A stretch of DNA of 64,000 nucleotides, from assembly GCF_014638845.1 (NCBI RefSeq), contig NZ_BMFP01000003.1, positions 1 through 64,000 on the forward strand, read 5' to 3'. Both the position numbers and the translations under genes were made by a program. The stretch's first letter is position 1; each line of letters begins with the position of its first letter. Of this stretch, positions 35,681 through 44,768 are shown piece by piece. Source of the DNA: Pontibacter amylolyticus. GTDB lineage: Bacteria; Bacteroidota; Bacteroidia; Cytophagales; Hymenobacteraceae. Below the pieces are notes generated by a model. It saw nothing but the letters and a program-made list of their open reading frames with translations. It ran no database searches and was not told the origin of the DNA.

Positions 35681-36964
35681 TTAAAACTTTTCAGGTATAG
35701 CCTGGGCTTCCTGCTTCTCGAGGTTAAAGAGCGCGCTCAGGCCTTCCAGAAGGGCTTCGGACTCACCACGCTGACAGGCGGCTTTCAGCTCCAGGGCTGG
35801 CAGCTTCACAATCTTGTTGAGGATGTTTTTAGTGATCGCCTCTACCAGTTCTCGCTGGTCATCGCCCAGCTTTTTGGTATAGCGGGCAAGCTCCTGCTGC
35901 CGGATTTCCTCCAGGCGGCTCTTGAACTGCTGCAGGGCCGGCGACATCGCCATCTCGCGGGTCCAGGCGTTGAACTCAACCATGGCTTCCGCTATGATTT
36001 CCTTCACCTGCGGTATAGCAGCCATACGCATGGTTAGCGCCTCCGTGGCACGGTTACGGATATTGTCTACGTTGTATACCTTGGCGTTTGGCAGGGCCTC
36101 AATGGCAGCGTCAATGCTGCGTGGCATGGAAAGGTCCACAAAGAACTGGGGAGCATTTTCACCGAGCTGCGCAATATCCGCCTGCCCGATAAAGAAGCAG
36201 TCACCTGGCACGGACGAGATGACCACATCTGCGTTTGCCATTTCTTCCCACACATTCTCCCAGTAAATAGCACGGGCATTCGTTTTCTGGGCTAGCTCCA
36301 GCGCTTTGTGATGCGTACGGTTGGCGATGGTGATGTTGCTGATCTTCGACTTGCCGAAGTTGTCGCACACATTGGCGCCGATCTCCCCTACCCCGATCAT
36401 CAGCACACGCGGATCAGCCATACCTCTGGTCAGCTCTTCTACCAGCTCCACTGTGGCGTATGATACAGAGGCAGCACCATCAAAAAAGGCGGTCTGGTTG
36501 AACACCTGTTTGTTGGTAAAGAAAATGGTATGCATCAGCCTGTGCAGAAAAGGGCCGGCCATGTTGGCATCAGCCGCCCACTGGTAGGCTTTCTTCACCT
36601 GGTTGAGTATCTGCATATCGCCCACCACCTGCGACTCCAAGCCCAGCGACACATAAAACAAGTGCTGTACTGCCTGCTGGTGGTCGGTGATGTGCTGGAA
36701 ATAAGATGTGATCTCCTTTGTCGCGATGAAGCCTTTCTCAATCGCGATCAGTTTGATGATCGCGCGGGACAGGTCCTGCACAGCGGTATAGTATACCTCC
36801 GTGCGGTTGCAGGTAGAAAGCACCATCACATCCTGCGCGTCGGTGAACTCGCTTATCTTGTCGAGCAGGTTACGGCAGCCGATCTCGTTCAGCGATACGG
36901 CTTCCCGGATGGCAATAGGTGCTTGCTTGTAAGATAGTGTAAGGGCCTTAAACTGATTTTGCAT
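35681..36964 (-). CDS. hemA: Glutamyl-tRNA reductase
   Basis: The 427-aa enzyme reduces glutamyl-tRNA(Glu) to glutamate-1-semialdehyde, the first step of C5 heme biosynthesis. The catalytic Cys lies in LSTCNRTEVYY near residues 48-58. The N-domain motif GLESQVVGDMQILNQVKKAY lies near 108-127, the NADPH-binding VLMIGVGEIGANVCDNFGKS near 186-205, and the C-terminal helical dimerisation domain follows. Length is normal. It lies 95 bp downstream of the REC-Crp regulator gene in the same direction. Heme demand by oxidases and possible heme-PAS sensors nearby is a plausible but unproven link. Confidence 0.95.
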   Translation of the reverse strand: MQNQFKALTLSYKQAPIAIREAVSLNEIGCRNLLDKISEFTDAQDVMVLSTCNRTEVYYTAVQDLSRAIIKLIAIEKGFIATKEITSYFQHITDHQQAVQHLFYVSLGLESQVVGDMQILNQVKKAYQWAADANMAGPFLHRLMHTIFFTNKQVFNQTAFFDGAASVSYATVELVEELTRGMADPRVLMIGVGEIGANVCDNFGKSKISNITIANRTHHKALELAQKTNARAIYWENVWEEMANADVVISSVPGDCFFIGQADIAQLGENAPQFFVDLSMPRSIDAAIEALPNAKVYNVDNIRNRATEALTMRMAAIPQVKEIIAEAMVEFNAWTREMAMSPALQQFKSRLEEIRQQELARYTKKLGDDQRELVEAITKNILNKIVKLPALELKAACQRGESEALLEGLSALFNLEKQEAQAIPEKF

Positions 36965-37059
36965 GTCTTTCTCTCAGATACAATGCAAATTTCTTAAAAG
37001 CGGTGGTTGTAAAGTATGACATTCGTCACTTTCAGGCAGGAGAAATGTCAATGTTTCCA

Positions 37060-38121
37060 CTAATTCCGCATTCGCTCCAGCTTCTGTGCGTTCAGGATCG
37101 TGATCTTACTGCCGCGGGTGTCGATCAGGTTTTCATCTTTGAAATCCGCCAAAGTACGGATCACAGTCTCTTTGGAGGCACCCACAATACTGGCCAGGTC
37201 CTCGCGGGTGATCGATACCTCTGACTTGTAGTTCGGATCTTCCTTGTACTGTTTCTCCACAAACAGCAGCGCCTCCGCCACACGCTTGCGCACTGAGTTA
37301 TAAGCCAGCTTCAGCAGGCGCTCCTCCCGGTCGGCCAGGTTGTCAGACAGTATTTTGATGAACTTACCCGCCACGTCGCGGTTCTGATATAGCAAGGTGT
37401 AGAAGTCCTCGCGCGGAATGATGTATACCTCCGAGTCCTCCAGCGCCATCGCCGACTCGCGGTAAGCCTTCTCTTCCAGCAGATCCAGATAGCCTATAAA
37501 GTCGCCATCCTTATACAGGCTGGTGATGTATTCGCGGCCTTCTTCGTTCGCCTTGTAGGTCTTGATCTTTCCTTTGTTCAGGAAATAGAGGTTGCTTGGG
37601 TAGTTGCCCTCTGAGAACAGGTGCTGCTTTTTGCGGAAAATGGTAACACGACGGTTCTCAGAGATCAGCTTGTTAAGCTCCTCGTAGCCTTTCGCCTCCT
37701 GTATGAAATTGTCGAGCCCCTGCACGTTGCGTTGAAACTCCGCCTTCATGATCTCGTTTTTCTTCAGCCGCATCTCCACCACGTCCAGCAACTCCACATC
37801 ATCGAAGGGCTTGGTCAGGTAATCGTCGGCACCCAGGTTCATGCCCTTGCGGAAGTCGTCTTTTTCAGATTTTGCCGTCAGGAAAACGAAGGGAATACTG
37901 GCCGTCTCAGGGTATTTGCTGAGCATATGCAGTACACCGTAGCCATCCAACTGGGGCATCATGATGTCGCAGATGATCAGGTCAGGGTGTTCTTTTTTGG
38001 CCAGGTCTACGCCCAGCCTGCCATTGGGCGCTTCGAGTACCTGGTAGTTGGCCAGCGTCAGGATTTCGGCTGTGTTCTCGCGTATCTCCTGGTTGTCTTC
38101 AATCAGCAATATCTTTTTCAT
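37060..38121 (-). CDS. Response regulator with cNMP-binding and Crp-type DNA-binding output
   Basis: The 353-aa protein has a receiver domain (phospho-acceptor Asp52 in LIICDIMMPQLDG), then a cyclic-nucleotide-binding-fold domain near residues 150-270 (FRKKQHLFSEGNYPSNLYFL, EGREYITSLYKDGDFIGYLD), and a Crp/FNR helix-turn-helix near 300-335 (EVSITREDLASIVGASKETV then IRTLADFKDENLI). The recognition helix KETVIR is close to the RETVGR of CRP. No Fe-S cysteine cluster is visible, so sensing is probably by phosphorylation. Its start overlaps the stop of the upstream kinase gene by 4 bp, indicating translational coupling. Confidence 0.9.
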   Translation of the reverse strand: MKKILLIEDNQEIRENTAEILTLANYQVLEAPNGRLGVDLAKKEHPDLIICDIMMPQLDGYGVLHMLSKYPETASIPFVFLTAKSEKDDFRKGMNLGADDYLTKPFDDVELLDVVEMRLKKNEIMKAEFQRNVQGLDNFIQEAKGYEELNKLISENRRVTIFRKKQHLFSEGNYPSNLYFLNKGKIKTYKANEEGREYITSLYKDGDFIGYLDLLEEKAYRESAMALEDSEVYIIPREDFYTLLYQNRDVAGKFIKILSDNLADREERLLKLAYNSVRKRVAEALLFVEKQYKEDPNYKSEVSITREDLASIVGASKETVIRTLADFKDENLIDTRGSKITILNAQKLERMRN

Positions 38122-39350
38122 ATCTGTGCGGTATATGGCAAAGTGATGGTGAACGTGGTGCCGTGGCCCAGCTGGCTTTCATAGCGCAACTCGCCACCCA
38201 TTATTTCTACATATTTTTTTACAATGTTCAATCCCAGACCCGTCCCCTGTATGTTAGTGACGTTCTGTGCCCTGAAGAAAGGCGTAAACAAGTGCGTCTT
38301 GTCATCGTCAGGTATACCGATGCCCTCGTCCCGCACTTCCAGCGTCACAACATCTCCCTGTATGGAGGTCATGAACCAGATCGTGCGGTTCTCCCCGGAG
38401 TATTTGCTGCCGTTGGAGAGCAGGTTAATCATGACGTTGCGCATGAGCTGCTTGTCCAAGTATACCGTCAGCTGTGCGCCTTCGTGCCGGTAGTCAATGC
38501 GCTGCCCCTCTTTCAGGAAGCCCTGCATTTCATCGACCACCTCCGCGGCGAAACTCTGCAGATCAAAGGTGCTCGGCACATTGTGTATCTTGCCCTCCTC
38601 CATTCTGCTGATGGACAGGAAGTCGTTCAGAATATTGGTCAGGTTGTGCACCGCCGACTTGATGCGACCCACGTGCTTCAGGCGCTTTTCATCGTCTTCG
38701 GCAGTCTTGTACTTGGTGATAAGCGATGCCGACGACAGTACCGTGCTGAGCGGCGTGCGGAACTCGTGCGAGGCGATGGTCACGAACCGCGATTTGAGTT
38801 CGTGCAGTTCCTTCTCTTTCTGCAGCGCCTTGTATATTTCGGTCTGTGCCTTCTTCAGGGTGCGGTTCGCCTTCTCCAGGTTCTGTATGGCCGCAGCCAG
38901 TTCCTGCGTGCGCTCCTCTACCCGTTGCTCCAGCTCGGTGTTCAGCTTCTGAATCTCGGCCAGACTCTTGGCGTGCTCAATGCTATACCTGATCGAGCGC
39001 TCCAGGTCGTAGGGATTGAAAGTGCCTTTCACCAGGTAATCCTGGGCGCCGGCCCGCATGGCTTTCTCATCAGTTTCGCGGTCGCTCTGGCCTGTGAGCA
39101 GAATGAACGGAGCCGCTATACCCTCGTTTACCGCCTGCTCAATCAACTCCAACCCATCATGCGCACCCAGCCTGAAATCGACCAGGTATACATGGTGCCG
39201 CTGTTCTCTGATGATGTCGATCGCCTCTTTAAAGGACGGCGCCCACTCTAGCAAGTAGTTACGCCCGGGAATATCGTCCATAATATCCCGCGCAATGATG
39301 AAGTCATCTTCATCATCATCCACCAGCAAAACACGAATTCTGTCAGGCAT
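38118..39350 (-). CDS. REC-linked histidine kinase
   Basis: The 410-aa protein starts with a receiver domain (Asp58 in VYLVDFRLGAHDG), followed by a coiled coil (residues 125-185). A HisKA domain has His195 in TIASHEFRTPLSTVL, and the HATPase shows LLSNGSKYS, DEGIGIPDDDKTHLFTPFFR and GTGLGLNIVKKYV. With no sensor or membrane domain, it probably receives signals by phosphotransfer at Asp58 and relays them to the REC-Crp regulator encoded by the overlapping next gene. The upstream single-domain regulator gene ends 95 bp away across a repeat-containing gap. Confidence 0.9.
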   Translation of the reverse strand: MPDRIRVLLVDDDEDDFIIARDIMDDIPGRNYLLEWAPSFKEAIDIIREQRHHVYLVDFRLGAHDGLELIEQAVNEGIAAPFILLTGQSDRETDEKAMRAGAQDYLVKGTFNPYDLERSIRYSIEHAKSLAEIQKLNTELEQRVEERTQELAAAIQNLEKANRTLKKAQTEIYKALQKEKELHELKSRFVTIASHEFRTPLSTVLSSASLITKYKTAEDDEKRLKHVGRIKSAVHNLTNILNDFLSISRMEEGKIHNVPSTFDLQSFAAEVVDEMQGFLKEGQRIDYRHEGAQLTVYLDKQLMRNVMINLLSNGSKYSGENRTIWFMTSIQGDVVTLEVRDEGIGIPDDDKTHLFTPFFRAQNVTNIQGTGLGLNIVKKYVEIMGGELRYESQLGHGTTFTITLPYTAQI

Positions 39351-39361
39351 ATTTTTAGTTA

Positions 39362-39443
39362 GAAAATCAGAAAGTTAAAAAGGCAGAAAGTCGGTTTGTA
39401 CGAAGGTAACTTTCTACCTTTCTAACTTCCCAACTTTTTAACT
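39362..39443. repeat. AAAGTTAAAAAG-type inverted repeats between kinase genes
   Basis: This short gap holds AGAAAGTTAAAAAGGCAGAA on one side and facing copies on the other (AACTTTCTACCTTTCTAACTT, then CTTTTTAACTT at its right end), so several short arms can pair with each other. It resembles the low-complexity GTTAGAAAGTTA-type intergenic repeats common in this phylum. It may also attenuate transcription between the two kinase genes. Confidence 0.5.
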
Positions 39444-39445
39444 TG

Positions 39446-39892
39446 CTACGGTTTCGGCAGTTCTACAATCTCAAACCAGTATTTGCTCAGGGTGCGCATT
39501 ACGTCTACGAGCGAACTGAAGGTGACCGGCTTGGTGATGAAGGAGCTCACGCCCAGGTCGTAGGTGCGCAGGATGTCCTCTTCGGCCTTGGAGGTGGTGA
39601 GCACCACCACGGGCAGCACGCGCAGGTATTCATCGGCTTTTATTTCCTTCAGCGCCTCACGGCCGTCCTTTTTCGGCATGTTCAGGTCTAGCAGGATAAG
39701 GCCCGGCGTCTGATATTTTTCCTTGTCGGTAAAATTGCCGCGGTTGTGCAGGTAGTCCATCAGCTCTTCGCCGTTCTCCACAAACTGGATGGCATTGCTC
39801 AGCCGGTTCTCGTCCAGTGCCTCTTTTATGAGCATGCGGTCTTCGGCGTCGTCGTCAGCGATCAGTATCACGATAGGTCTATTCGATTTCAT
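39446..39892 (-). CDS. Single-domain response regulator (Rcp1-like)
   Basis: The 148-aa protein is a lone receiver domain with acidic pocket DDD at residues 13-15, phospho-acceptor Asp69 in LILLDLNMPKKDG, Thr in VVVLTTSKAEEDI and Lys in FITKPVTF. The N-terminal IADDDAEDRMLIKEAL and the insertion near residues 48-62 are typical of Rcp1-type regulators paired with PAS or phytochrome kinases. It is encoded 6 bp downstream of the double-PAS kinase gene. It probably shuttles phosphate to other proteins. Confidence 0.9.
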   Translation of the reverse strand: MKSNRPIVILIADDDAEDRMLIKEALDENRLSNAIQFVENGEELMDYLHNRGNFTDKEKYQTPGLILLDLNMPKKDGREALKEIKADEYLRVLPVVVLTTSKAEEDILRTYDLGVSSFITKPVTFSSLVDVMRTLSKYWFEIVELPKP

Positions 39893-39898
39893 AGATGC

Positions 39899-41443
39899 TT
39901 ATTCCTTCAGGTGAGTTTTTGCTAAAGTAACAATAAAATGCGTGCCCTCCCCCGGTTTACTTCTGGCTGTAATGTCGCCTCCGTGGCGGATCGCGATTTT
40001 ACGGCAGATGGCCAGCCCTATACCGGAGCCCTCGTACTTCTGCCCCTCCAGCCGCTGGAAAATGTTGAAGATCCGGTCCAGGTACTTCTCTTCAAAGCCG
40101 ATCCCGTTATCTTCCACATGCAGTTCCACCAATTCGTCGCCCGGGGTGGAGGTCATGTGGGCTTTCAGCTGTACTTCTTTGGCGTATACCTTTATCACAG
40201 GGTCTACATTCTCTTTGCGGAACTTGATGGCATTGCTGATCAGGTTTTGCAACAACTGGCGCAACTGGGTAGGCTCGGCCTGAATAACTGGCAGTTCCCC
40301 CACCTCCACTGTAGCGTGCGCGTTTTCGATGGCAATCTCCAGATCCGAGATCACGTCGTGCGCAATCTGGTTCAGGTCTGTGTCTACAAACGGCTTGGAC
40401 TTGGAGGTAACCCTGGAAAAGGTCAACAGGTCGTTGATCAGGTTCTGCATCCGAACAGCAGCGTTGAGCATACGGTCCACGTAGTCCTTGCCCTGCTCGC
40501 TCAGGTTCTCGTACTCTTTTAGCTTGAGGCGGTCGCCGAAGGCCTGGATCTTGCGCAGGGGCTCCTGCAAGTCGTGCGATGACACGTAGGCGAAATCCTG
40601 CAGTTCGCGGTTGCTTCGCTCGAGTTCGGCGGCATAGCGGCGCAGGCGCTCTTCGGTTATTTTCTGGCGGGTGATGTCATGGATGAAGCCGGTGTATACC
40701 TTGCGGTCGGCCAGCTTCACTTCGCTGATGCTCAGGAATAGCGGGAAGATGGTACCGTCTTTTTTGAGTCCGGTTACCTCGCGGCCTATACCGATGATGC
40801 GCTTCTCGCCGGTCTCGTGGTAGTGGTGCATGTAGTTGTCATGCAGGCTGCGGTCAGGCTCTGGCATCAGCATGTTGATCTTCCGGCCAATCACCTCCGA
40901 TTCGCCATAGCCGAACAGCCTGCAGGCGGAGGGATTGATCATCTCGATGACACCGCGCATGTCGATGGTGATGATGCCGTCTACAGCAGTCTGGATGATG
41001 GAGTTAATGCGGCTTTCGCTTTCGCGCAGCGCGACCTCCGTTTTTTTAAGATCGGTGATGTCGTGGATGATGCCCGTAAAGATCTGCTTGTCGTGCAGGT
41101 TCACCTCGCTGATGCTGAGCAGAAACGGAAACACGGTGCCGTTTTTCTTTTTGCCCAGTACTTCGCGTCCTTTGCCGATGATCTGCCCCACCCCCGTGCG
41201 GTGGTAGTTGTCCAGGTACTTATCGTGCAGGCTATGGTCGGGCTCCGGCATGAGCATGCTCACATTGTTGCCGATAATCTCGTCGGGCTGGTAGCCAAAA
41301 ATATGCGCGGCCGCCGGGTTTACAGTCTCCACAACACCTCTGCGGTCGATGGTGATGATGCCGTCGATCGCCGTTTCGATGATGGCTTTCAGTCGCGACG
41401 CATTGTCTATCAGCTGATTTGATGAATTTTCGTACTCTTCCAA
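39899..41443 (-). CDS. FixL-like double-PAS sensor histidine kinase
   Basis: The 514-aa soluble kinase has two near-duplicate PAS domains at residues 18-132 and 146-260. Each has the FixL-type run MLMPEPD..LHD.Y.. with His73 and His201 at the position of the FixL heme ligand, followed by IIG.GREV.G.KK.GT.FP. A coiled coil leads to HisKA (His290 in YVSSHDLQEPLRKIQAF) and HATPase (NAIKFRK, VEDNGIGFEEKYLDRIF, GSGIGLAICRKIA). Oxygen or redox sensing via heme is a reasonable inference from the His-Asp-x-Tyr signature, but this PAS pattern also occurs in proteins not shown to bind heme. Confidence 0.88.
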   Translation of the reverse strand: MEEYENSSNQLIDNASRLKAIIETAIDGIITIDRRGVVETVNPAAAHIFGYQPDEIIGNNVSMLMPEPDHSLHDKYLDNYHRTGVGQIIGKGREVLGKKKNGTVFPFLLSISEVNLHDKQIFTGIIHDITDLKKTEVALRESESRINSIIQTAVDGIITIDMRGVIEMINPSACRLFGYGESEVIGRKINMLMPEPDRSLHDNYMHHYHETGEKRIIGIGREVTGLKKDGTIFPLFLSISEVKLADRKVYTGFIHDITRQKITEERLRRYAAELERSNRELQDFAYVSSHDLQEPLRKIQAFGDRLKLKEYENLSEQGKDYVDRMLNAAVRMQNLINDLLTFSRVTSKSKPFVDTDLNQIAHDVISDLEIAIENAHATVEVGELPVIQAEPTQLRQLLQNLISNAIKFRKENVDPVIKVYAKEVQLKAHMTSTPGDELVELHVEDNGIGFEEKYLDRIFNIFQRLEGQKYEGSGIGLAICRKIAIRHGGDITARSKPGEGTHFIVTLAKTHLKE

Positions 41444-41484
41444 GTGTGTTTAATTTCCTAAATATAAGCAGTACGGCACTATTC

Positions 41485-43095
41485 TCAAAAAAGTGCTTGT
41501 ATACCTGATTCAGGAGCATCCACTAAAATCGATTTGTATCGGCTCTGCTGCCCTTCATGTGCAGTTTCCATCACGAAATGCCCGCCCACACTTTCCCGCC
41601 TGGCCAGCGCGGCTTTCGTAATTAAGTCGGCTACAGTGAGCAGATTCTGCAGTTCCTGCACTTCCTGCTGTATACCTGTCATGTAGGCTATACCTTTCAC
41701 CTTCCGTTGCAGGGCGTCTATTTTGGACTGGCAACTTGTAAGACCTTTTACGGATCGTACAATACCGGCCTGTTCCCAGAGTAGCTCTTGCAGTTTCGCA
41801 CGGTTCCGTGCTATCTCAGCCCGCATACCCGGCCACAACACACCTACACAGTTTTTCTCCGTGGCCAGATCAGGTACAGTCTCCAATTGCTCTTGAAGTA
41901 ATCCTGCCACATGCTCAGCAGCACTGTGTGCAAACACCACCCCCTCCAACAGCGAATTACTGGCGAGCCTATTTGCTCCATGCACGCCCGTACAAGCCAC
42001 CTCCCCTATCGCGTAAAGCCTCTCAATGGAAGTTCGCCCCTGCAGATCCGTTTTAACGCCACCGCACTGGTAATGAGCCGCCGGCACAATGGGGATCAGC
42101 TGCTTTTCGACGTCAATGCCAATAGTGGTGCACTTATGATAAATAGAAGGAAAGTTCTCCCGCACCTTTCCGGCCGGCAGATGGCGCACGTCCAGGTATA
42201 GACAGGGACTGTGGTGGCGCTGCATTTCGGTAAGCACAGCGCGGGCCACAATGTCGCGTGGGGCCAGTGAGCCTAAGGGATGGTATAGGTGCATGAAGCG
42301 GCTGCCGTCGGGTAGGACCAGTTCTGCCCCCGCTCCCCGCAATGCCTCGCTGATCAGGAAGACCTCGCCGTTTGGTTGGTATAAGGCCGTCGGGTGAAAC
42401 TGGAAGAACTCCATGTTCTGGATCTCGGCTCCCGCACGGGCCGCCATGGCCAGTCCGTCGCCGGTGGCTATACCTGGGTTGGTGGTGTACTGGTATACCT
42501 GTCCGGAGCCACCTGTGGCCAGCACCACCGCTTGTGCCCGTATAGACCGTACCTCCTGTGTGTGCAGATCCAGCACCTGTACGCCATAGCAAAACGTACC
42601 AGTGTTGCTGGTATCCGTGAGTAGTTCTATACCCATCTGATGTTCCTGCACGGAGATGTTCGGGTGGCGCCGCACAGCCTCTTCCAAAGCCTGCTGTATG
42701 CTGCGTCCCGTATGGTCTTTTACATGCACAATACGGTGGTGGCTGTGGCCGCCTTCCAGGCCAAGTGCCATTTCGCCAGATTCATTTTCGTCAAAACCCA
42801 CGGCCATACCCTGCAGCCAGCGGATGGCAGCCGGGGCCTCCTGCACCAGTTGGCGGACAGCAGCTTCGTCGCAGAGCCCGGCGCCCGCCTCGAGTGTGTC
42901 CTGCACGTGCTGTTCAAAAGAGTCAGTCGGGTCGAGCACGGCGGCGATGCCCCCCTGCGCGTAGGCCGTGTTGGTTTCAGAAAAATTGACTTTGCAGAGC
43001 ACGAGAACGCGGCCAAGGGCAGCGGCCTGCAAAGCAAACGTAAGCCCTGCAATGCCACTGCCCAACACCACGAAATCAAAATCTGGCACTTTCAT
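41485..43095 (-). CDS. nadB: L-aspartate oxidase
   Basis: The 536-aa flavoenzyme oxidises L-aspartate to iminoaspartate for NAD synthesis. FAD binding is by FVVLGSGIAGLTFALQAA at residues 8-25. The succinate-dehydrogenase/fumarate-reductase fold continues with SETNTAYAQGGIAAV near 39-53, ALGLEGGHSHHRIVHVKDHTG near 110-130, and FHPTALY with the following EALRGAGAEL near 250-275. The capping domain holds HYQCGGVKTDLQGRTS and the C-terminal SNSLLEGVVFAHSAAEH. Length is normal. nadA lies downstream on the same strand after a 107-bp gap. Confidence 0.95.
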   Translation of the reverse strand: MKVPDFDFVVLGSGIAGLTFALQAAALGRVLVLCKVNFSETNTAYAQGGIAAVLDPTDSFEQHVQDTLEAGAGLCDEAAVRQLVQEAPAAIRWLQGMAVGFDENESGEMALGLEGGHSHHRIVHVKDHTGRSIQQALEEAVRRHPNISVQEHQMGIELLTDTSNTGTFCYGVQVLDLHTQEVRSIRAQAVVLATGGSGQVYQYTTNPGIATGDGLAMAARAGAEIQNMEFFQFHPTALYQPNGEVFLISEALRGAGAELVLPDGSRFMHLYHPLGSLAPRDIVARAVLTEMQRHHSPCLYLDVRHLPAGKVRENFPSIYHKCTTIGIDVEKQLIPIVPAAHYQCGGVKTDLQGRTSIERLYAIGEVACTGVHGANRLASNSLLEGVVFAHSAAEHVAGLLQEQLETVPDLATEKNCVGVLWPGMRAEIARNRAKLQELLWEQAGIVRSVKGLTSCQSKIDALQRKVKGIAYMTGIQQEVQELQNLLTVADLITKAALARRESVGGHFVMETAHEGQQSRYKSILVDAPESGIQALF

Positions 43096-43096
43096 T

Positions 43097-43202
43097 TCTA
43101 ATGAATAGACAAAGGATATTTAGACAAAGGACAAAAGACTTCTTCACCATGTAGGCCAGCTATTTCATCTATCACCTTTACTTGTTTTCTGAACTTCTAA
43201 TT
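43097..43202. repeat. GACAAAGGACAAAAGAC-type intergenic repeat
   Basis: The gap between the nadB and nadA coding regions carries TAGACAAAGGATATTTAGACAAAGGACAAAAGAC near 43107-43139 (given in parts: TAGACAAAGGA and GACAAAGGACAAAAGAC). The same core recurs, in both orientations, at 56940-57105. This is a dispersed low-complexity element, not a gene. Confidence 0.55.
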
Positions 43203-44246
43203 TTATGAAAAGGCCAGCATCCGCTCGATTGGAAGCAGCGCTTTCTGACGAATTCCCTCTTCCAGGTCTACCGTATACAGTCGCTCCGATTCTGTACCAA
43301 TAGCCCGCAGGGCCTGCAGCGTGCGCTGAATCGTGATCTGTTTCATGTGCGGACACTTGATGCAGGGCACGATGAACTCCTTCTCCGGATACAGGCCGCG
43401 CAGGGTCGCGCCCAGGTCACACTCTGAGCCCAAAATAAACTGACGCGACTTGCTTTCACCCACAAAGCGAAGGATGTCGGACGTGCTGCCTACTACACCA
43501 CCGGCACCCGTCAGGGCATCGGCTACTGTATCGTCCGGCACTTCCCAGTGCACGAGCACCTGCGCCTCGGGGTACATCATTTTGAGTCCGTTGATGCGCT
43601 GCGGCGTGAACTGTTCGTGCACTTCGCACTTGCCCTCCCACAGGATCAGTTCCTTGCCGGTCTCCGCTTTGATGCGGGTCTGCAAGTTGCGGCCCATAAA
43701 CAGGTCCGGCAGGAAGATCAGGCGATCCGAGTCAAAGGAACGGGCGATGTCCATGGCATTGCGGGAGGTGCAGCAGATGTCGGCTTCGGCTTTGGTCTCG
43801 GCGTAGGTGTTGATGTAGGCCACCACCGGCACGCCCGGATACTGCGCTTTGAGTTTGCGCACATCGGCACCTGTTATACTTTCGGCTAGGGAACAGCCTG
43901 CCTCAAAACTTGGCAGCAACACTTGCTTGGCGGGGTTCAGGATCTTGGCGGTTTCGGCCATGAACTTCACACCACAGAAAATGATATTGTCGGCTTCCAC
44001 GCTCTTGGCGGCCACGCTCAGGCCAAGCGAATCACCCACAAAATCGGCGATGCCACCATCCTTGTGGTGCACCTGCAGCTCGGGCGACATGTAGAAGTGC
44101 GACAGGATCACCGCGTTCTTCTCTCGCTTCAGTTCCCGGATCTCTTCCACCACCTCCTGCAGGGCGGCAATCTCTTGGGTTTGGGCAAAAGGGTGCATGG
44201 CTCTGAATTTTTCAGAGAAGGCACCCTGTGTCAGGGTCGCTGTCAT
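43203..44246 (-). CDS. nadA: Quinolinate synthase
   Basis: The 347-aa enzyme condenses iminoaspartate with dihydroxyacetone phosphate to quinolinate and needs a [4Fe-4S] cluster. Three cluster cysteines sit in the expected places: SFEAGCSLAESI near residue 128, LGSECDLGATLR near 277, and VPCIKCPHMKQ near 319-322. Substrate motifs include VILSHFYMSPELQ, DIVGDS-like ADFVGDSLGLS, and VHWEVPDD. Neighbouring genes encode an Fe-S-type Rrf2 regulator 18 bp upstream and a SufT-like factor, which fits the cluster dependence. Confidence 0.96.
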   Translation of the reverse strand: MTATLTQGAFSEKFRAMHPFAQTQEIAALQEVVEEIRELKREKNAVILSHFYMSPELQVHHKDGGIADFVGDSLGLSVAAKSVEADNIIFCGVKFMAETAKILNPAKQVLLPSFEAGCSLAESITGADVRKLKAQYPGVPVVAYINTYAETKAEADICCTSRNAMDIARSFDSDRLIFLPDLFMGRNLQTRIKAETGKELILWEGKCEVHEQFTPQRINGLKMMYPEAQVLVHWEVPDDTVADALTGAGGVVGSTSDILRFVGESKSRQFILGSECDLGATLRGLYPEKEFIVPCIKCPHMKQITIQRTLQALRAIGTESERLYTVDLEEGIRQKALLPIERMLAFS

Positions 44247-44264
44247 GGTATGTTTTAGAATGGT

Positions 44265-44738
44265 TTAAGCGATGCCGGGGACGGAGCCGTTCAGCATTTC
44301 TTCGGGTTGGTTTTTAATGAAATATTTTCCGGTTTTCACGTCGTCCACCAGACTCTGTATCGTTTTCTCGCGGAACACCTCCAGCAGATGGTTACGGTAT
44401 ACCTTGATTTCATCATGGAGCGGACAAGGGTGCTTATCAGAGCACTGTTTCATGCCCATGCCACATTTCCTGAAGGCCTCGAGCCCGTCGATGATGTTGA
44501 TCACTTCCAGCAGGCTGATCTCGCTGGCCGGCCGGTGCAGGAAGAAACCGCCATGCGGACCTTTGATAGAGGCGATGACGCCTTTGCGCACCATGTCCTG
44601 CAGGATCTTGCCTATAAAATGGGTGGGCAGTTCCAGTTCGTTGGCTATCTCTTTTATGCCCACGCGCTTGCCTTCTTCATCCGCCATCGCGATGTACACG
44701 ATGGAGCGCAGGGCGTATTCTGTTGTTTTCGAAAGCAT
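44265..44738 (-). CDS. Rrf2-family transcriptional regulator with Fe-S-type cysteines
   Basis: The 157-aa protein has the Rrf2 winged helix: MLSKTTEYALRSIVYIA, then VGIKEIANELELPTHFIGKI and GVIASIKGPHGGFFL. Three cysteines at 92, 99 and 105 (KCGMGMKQCSDKHPCPLHDE) match the cluster-binding loop of NsrR/IscR-type members. NsrR senses nitric oxide and IscR senses Fe-S status; spacing alone does not settle which. The gene lies between nadA and a SufT-like gene, close to NO-related functions, so either role fits. Confidence 0.88.
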   Translation of the reverse strand: MLSKTTEYALRSIVYIAMADEEGKRVGIKEIANELELPTHFIGKILQDMVRKGVIASIKGPHGGFFLHRPASEISLLEVINIIDGLEAFRKCGMGMKQCSDKHPCPLHDEIKVYRNHLLEVFREKTIQSLVDDVKTGKYFIKNQPEEMLNGSVPGIA

Positions 44739-44768
44739 AACCTTGTCTTAAATCGGGGTGCAAATCTA

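Noticed and set aside
38163..39251. Long plus-strand open frame opposite the REC-kinase gene
   Set aside because: It lies wholly inside a well-supported kinase gene on the other strand, has no domain or membrane pattern, and is Arg/Gln/Val-rich as expected from reverse reading of GC-rich codons.
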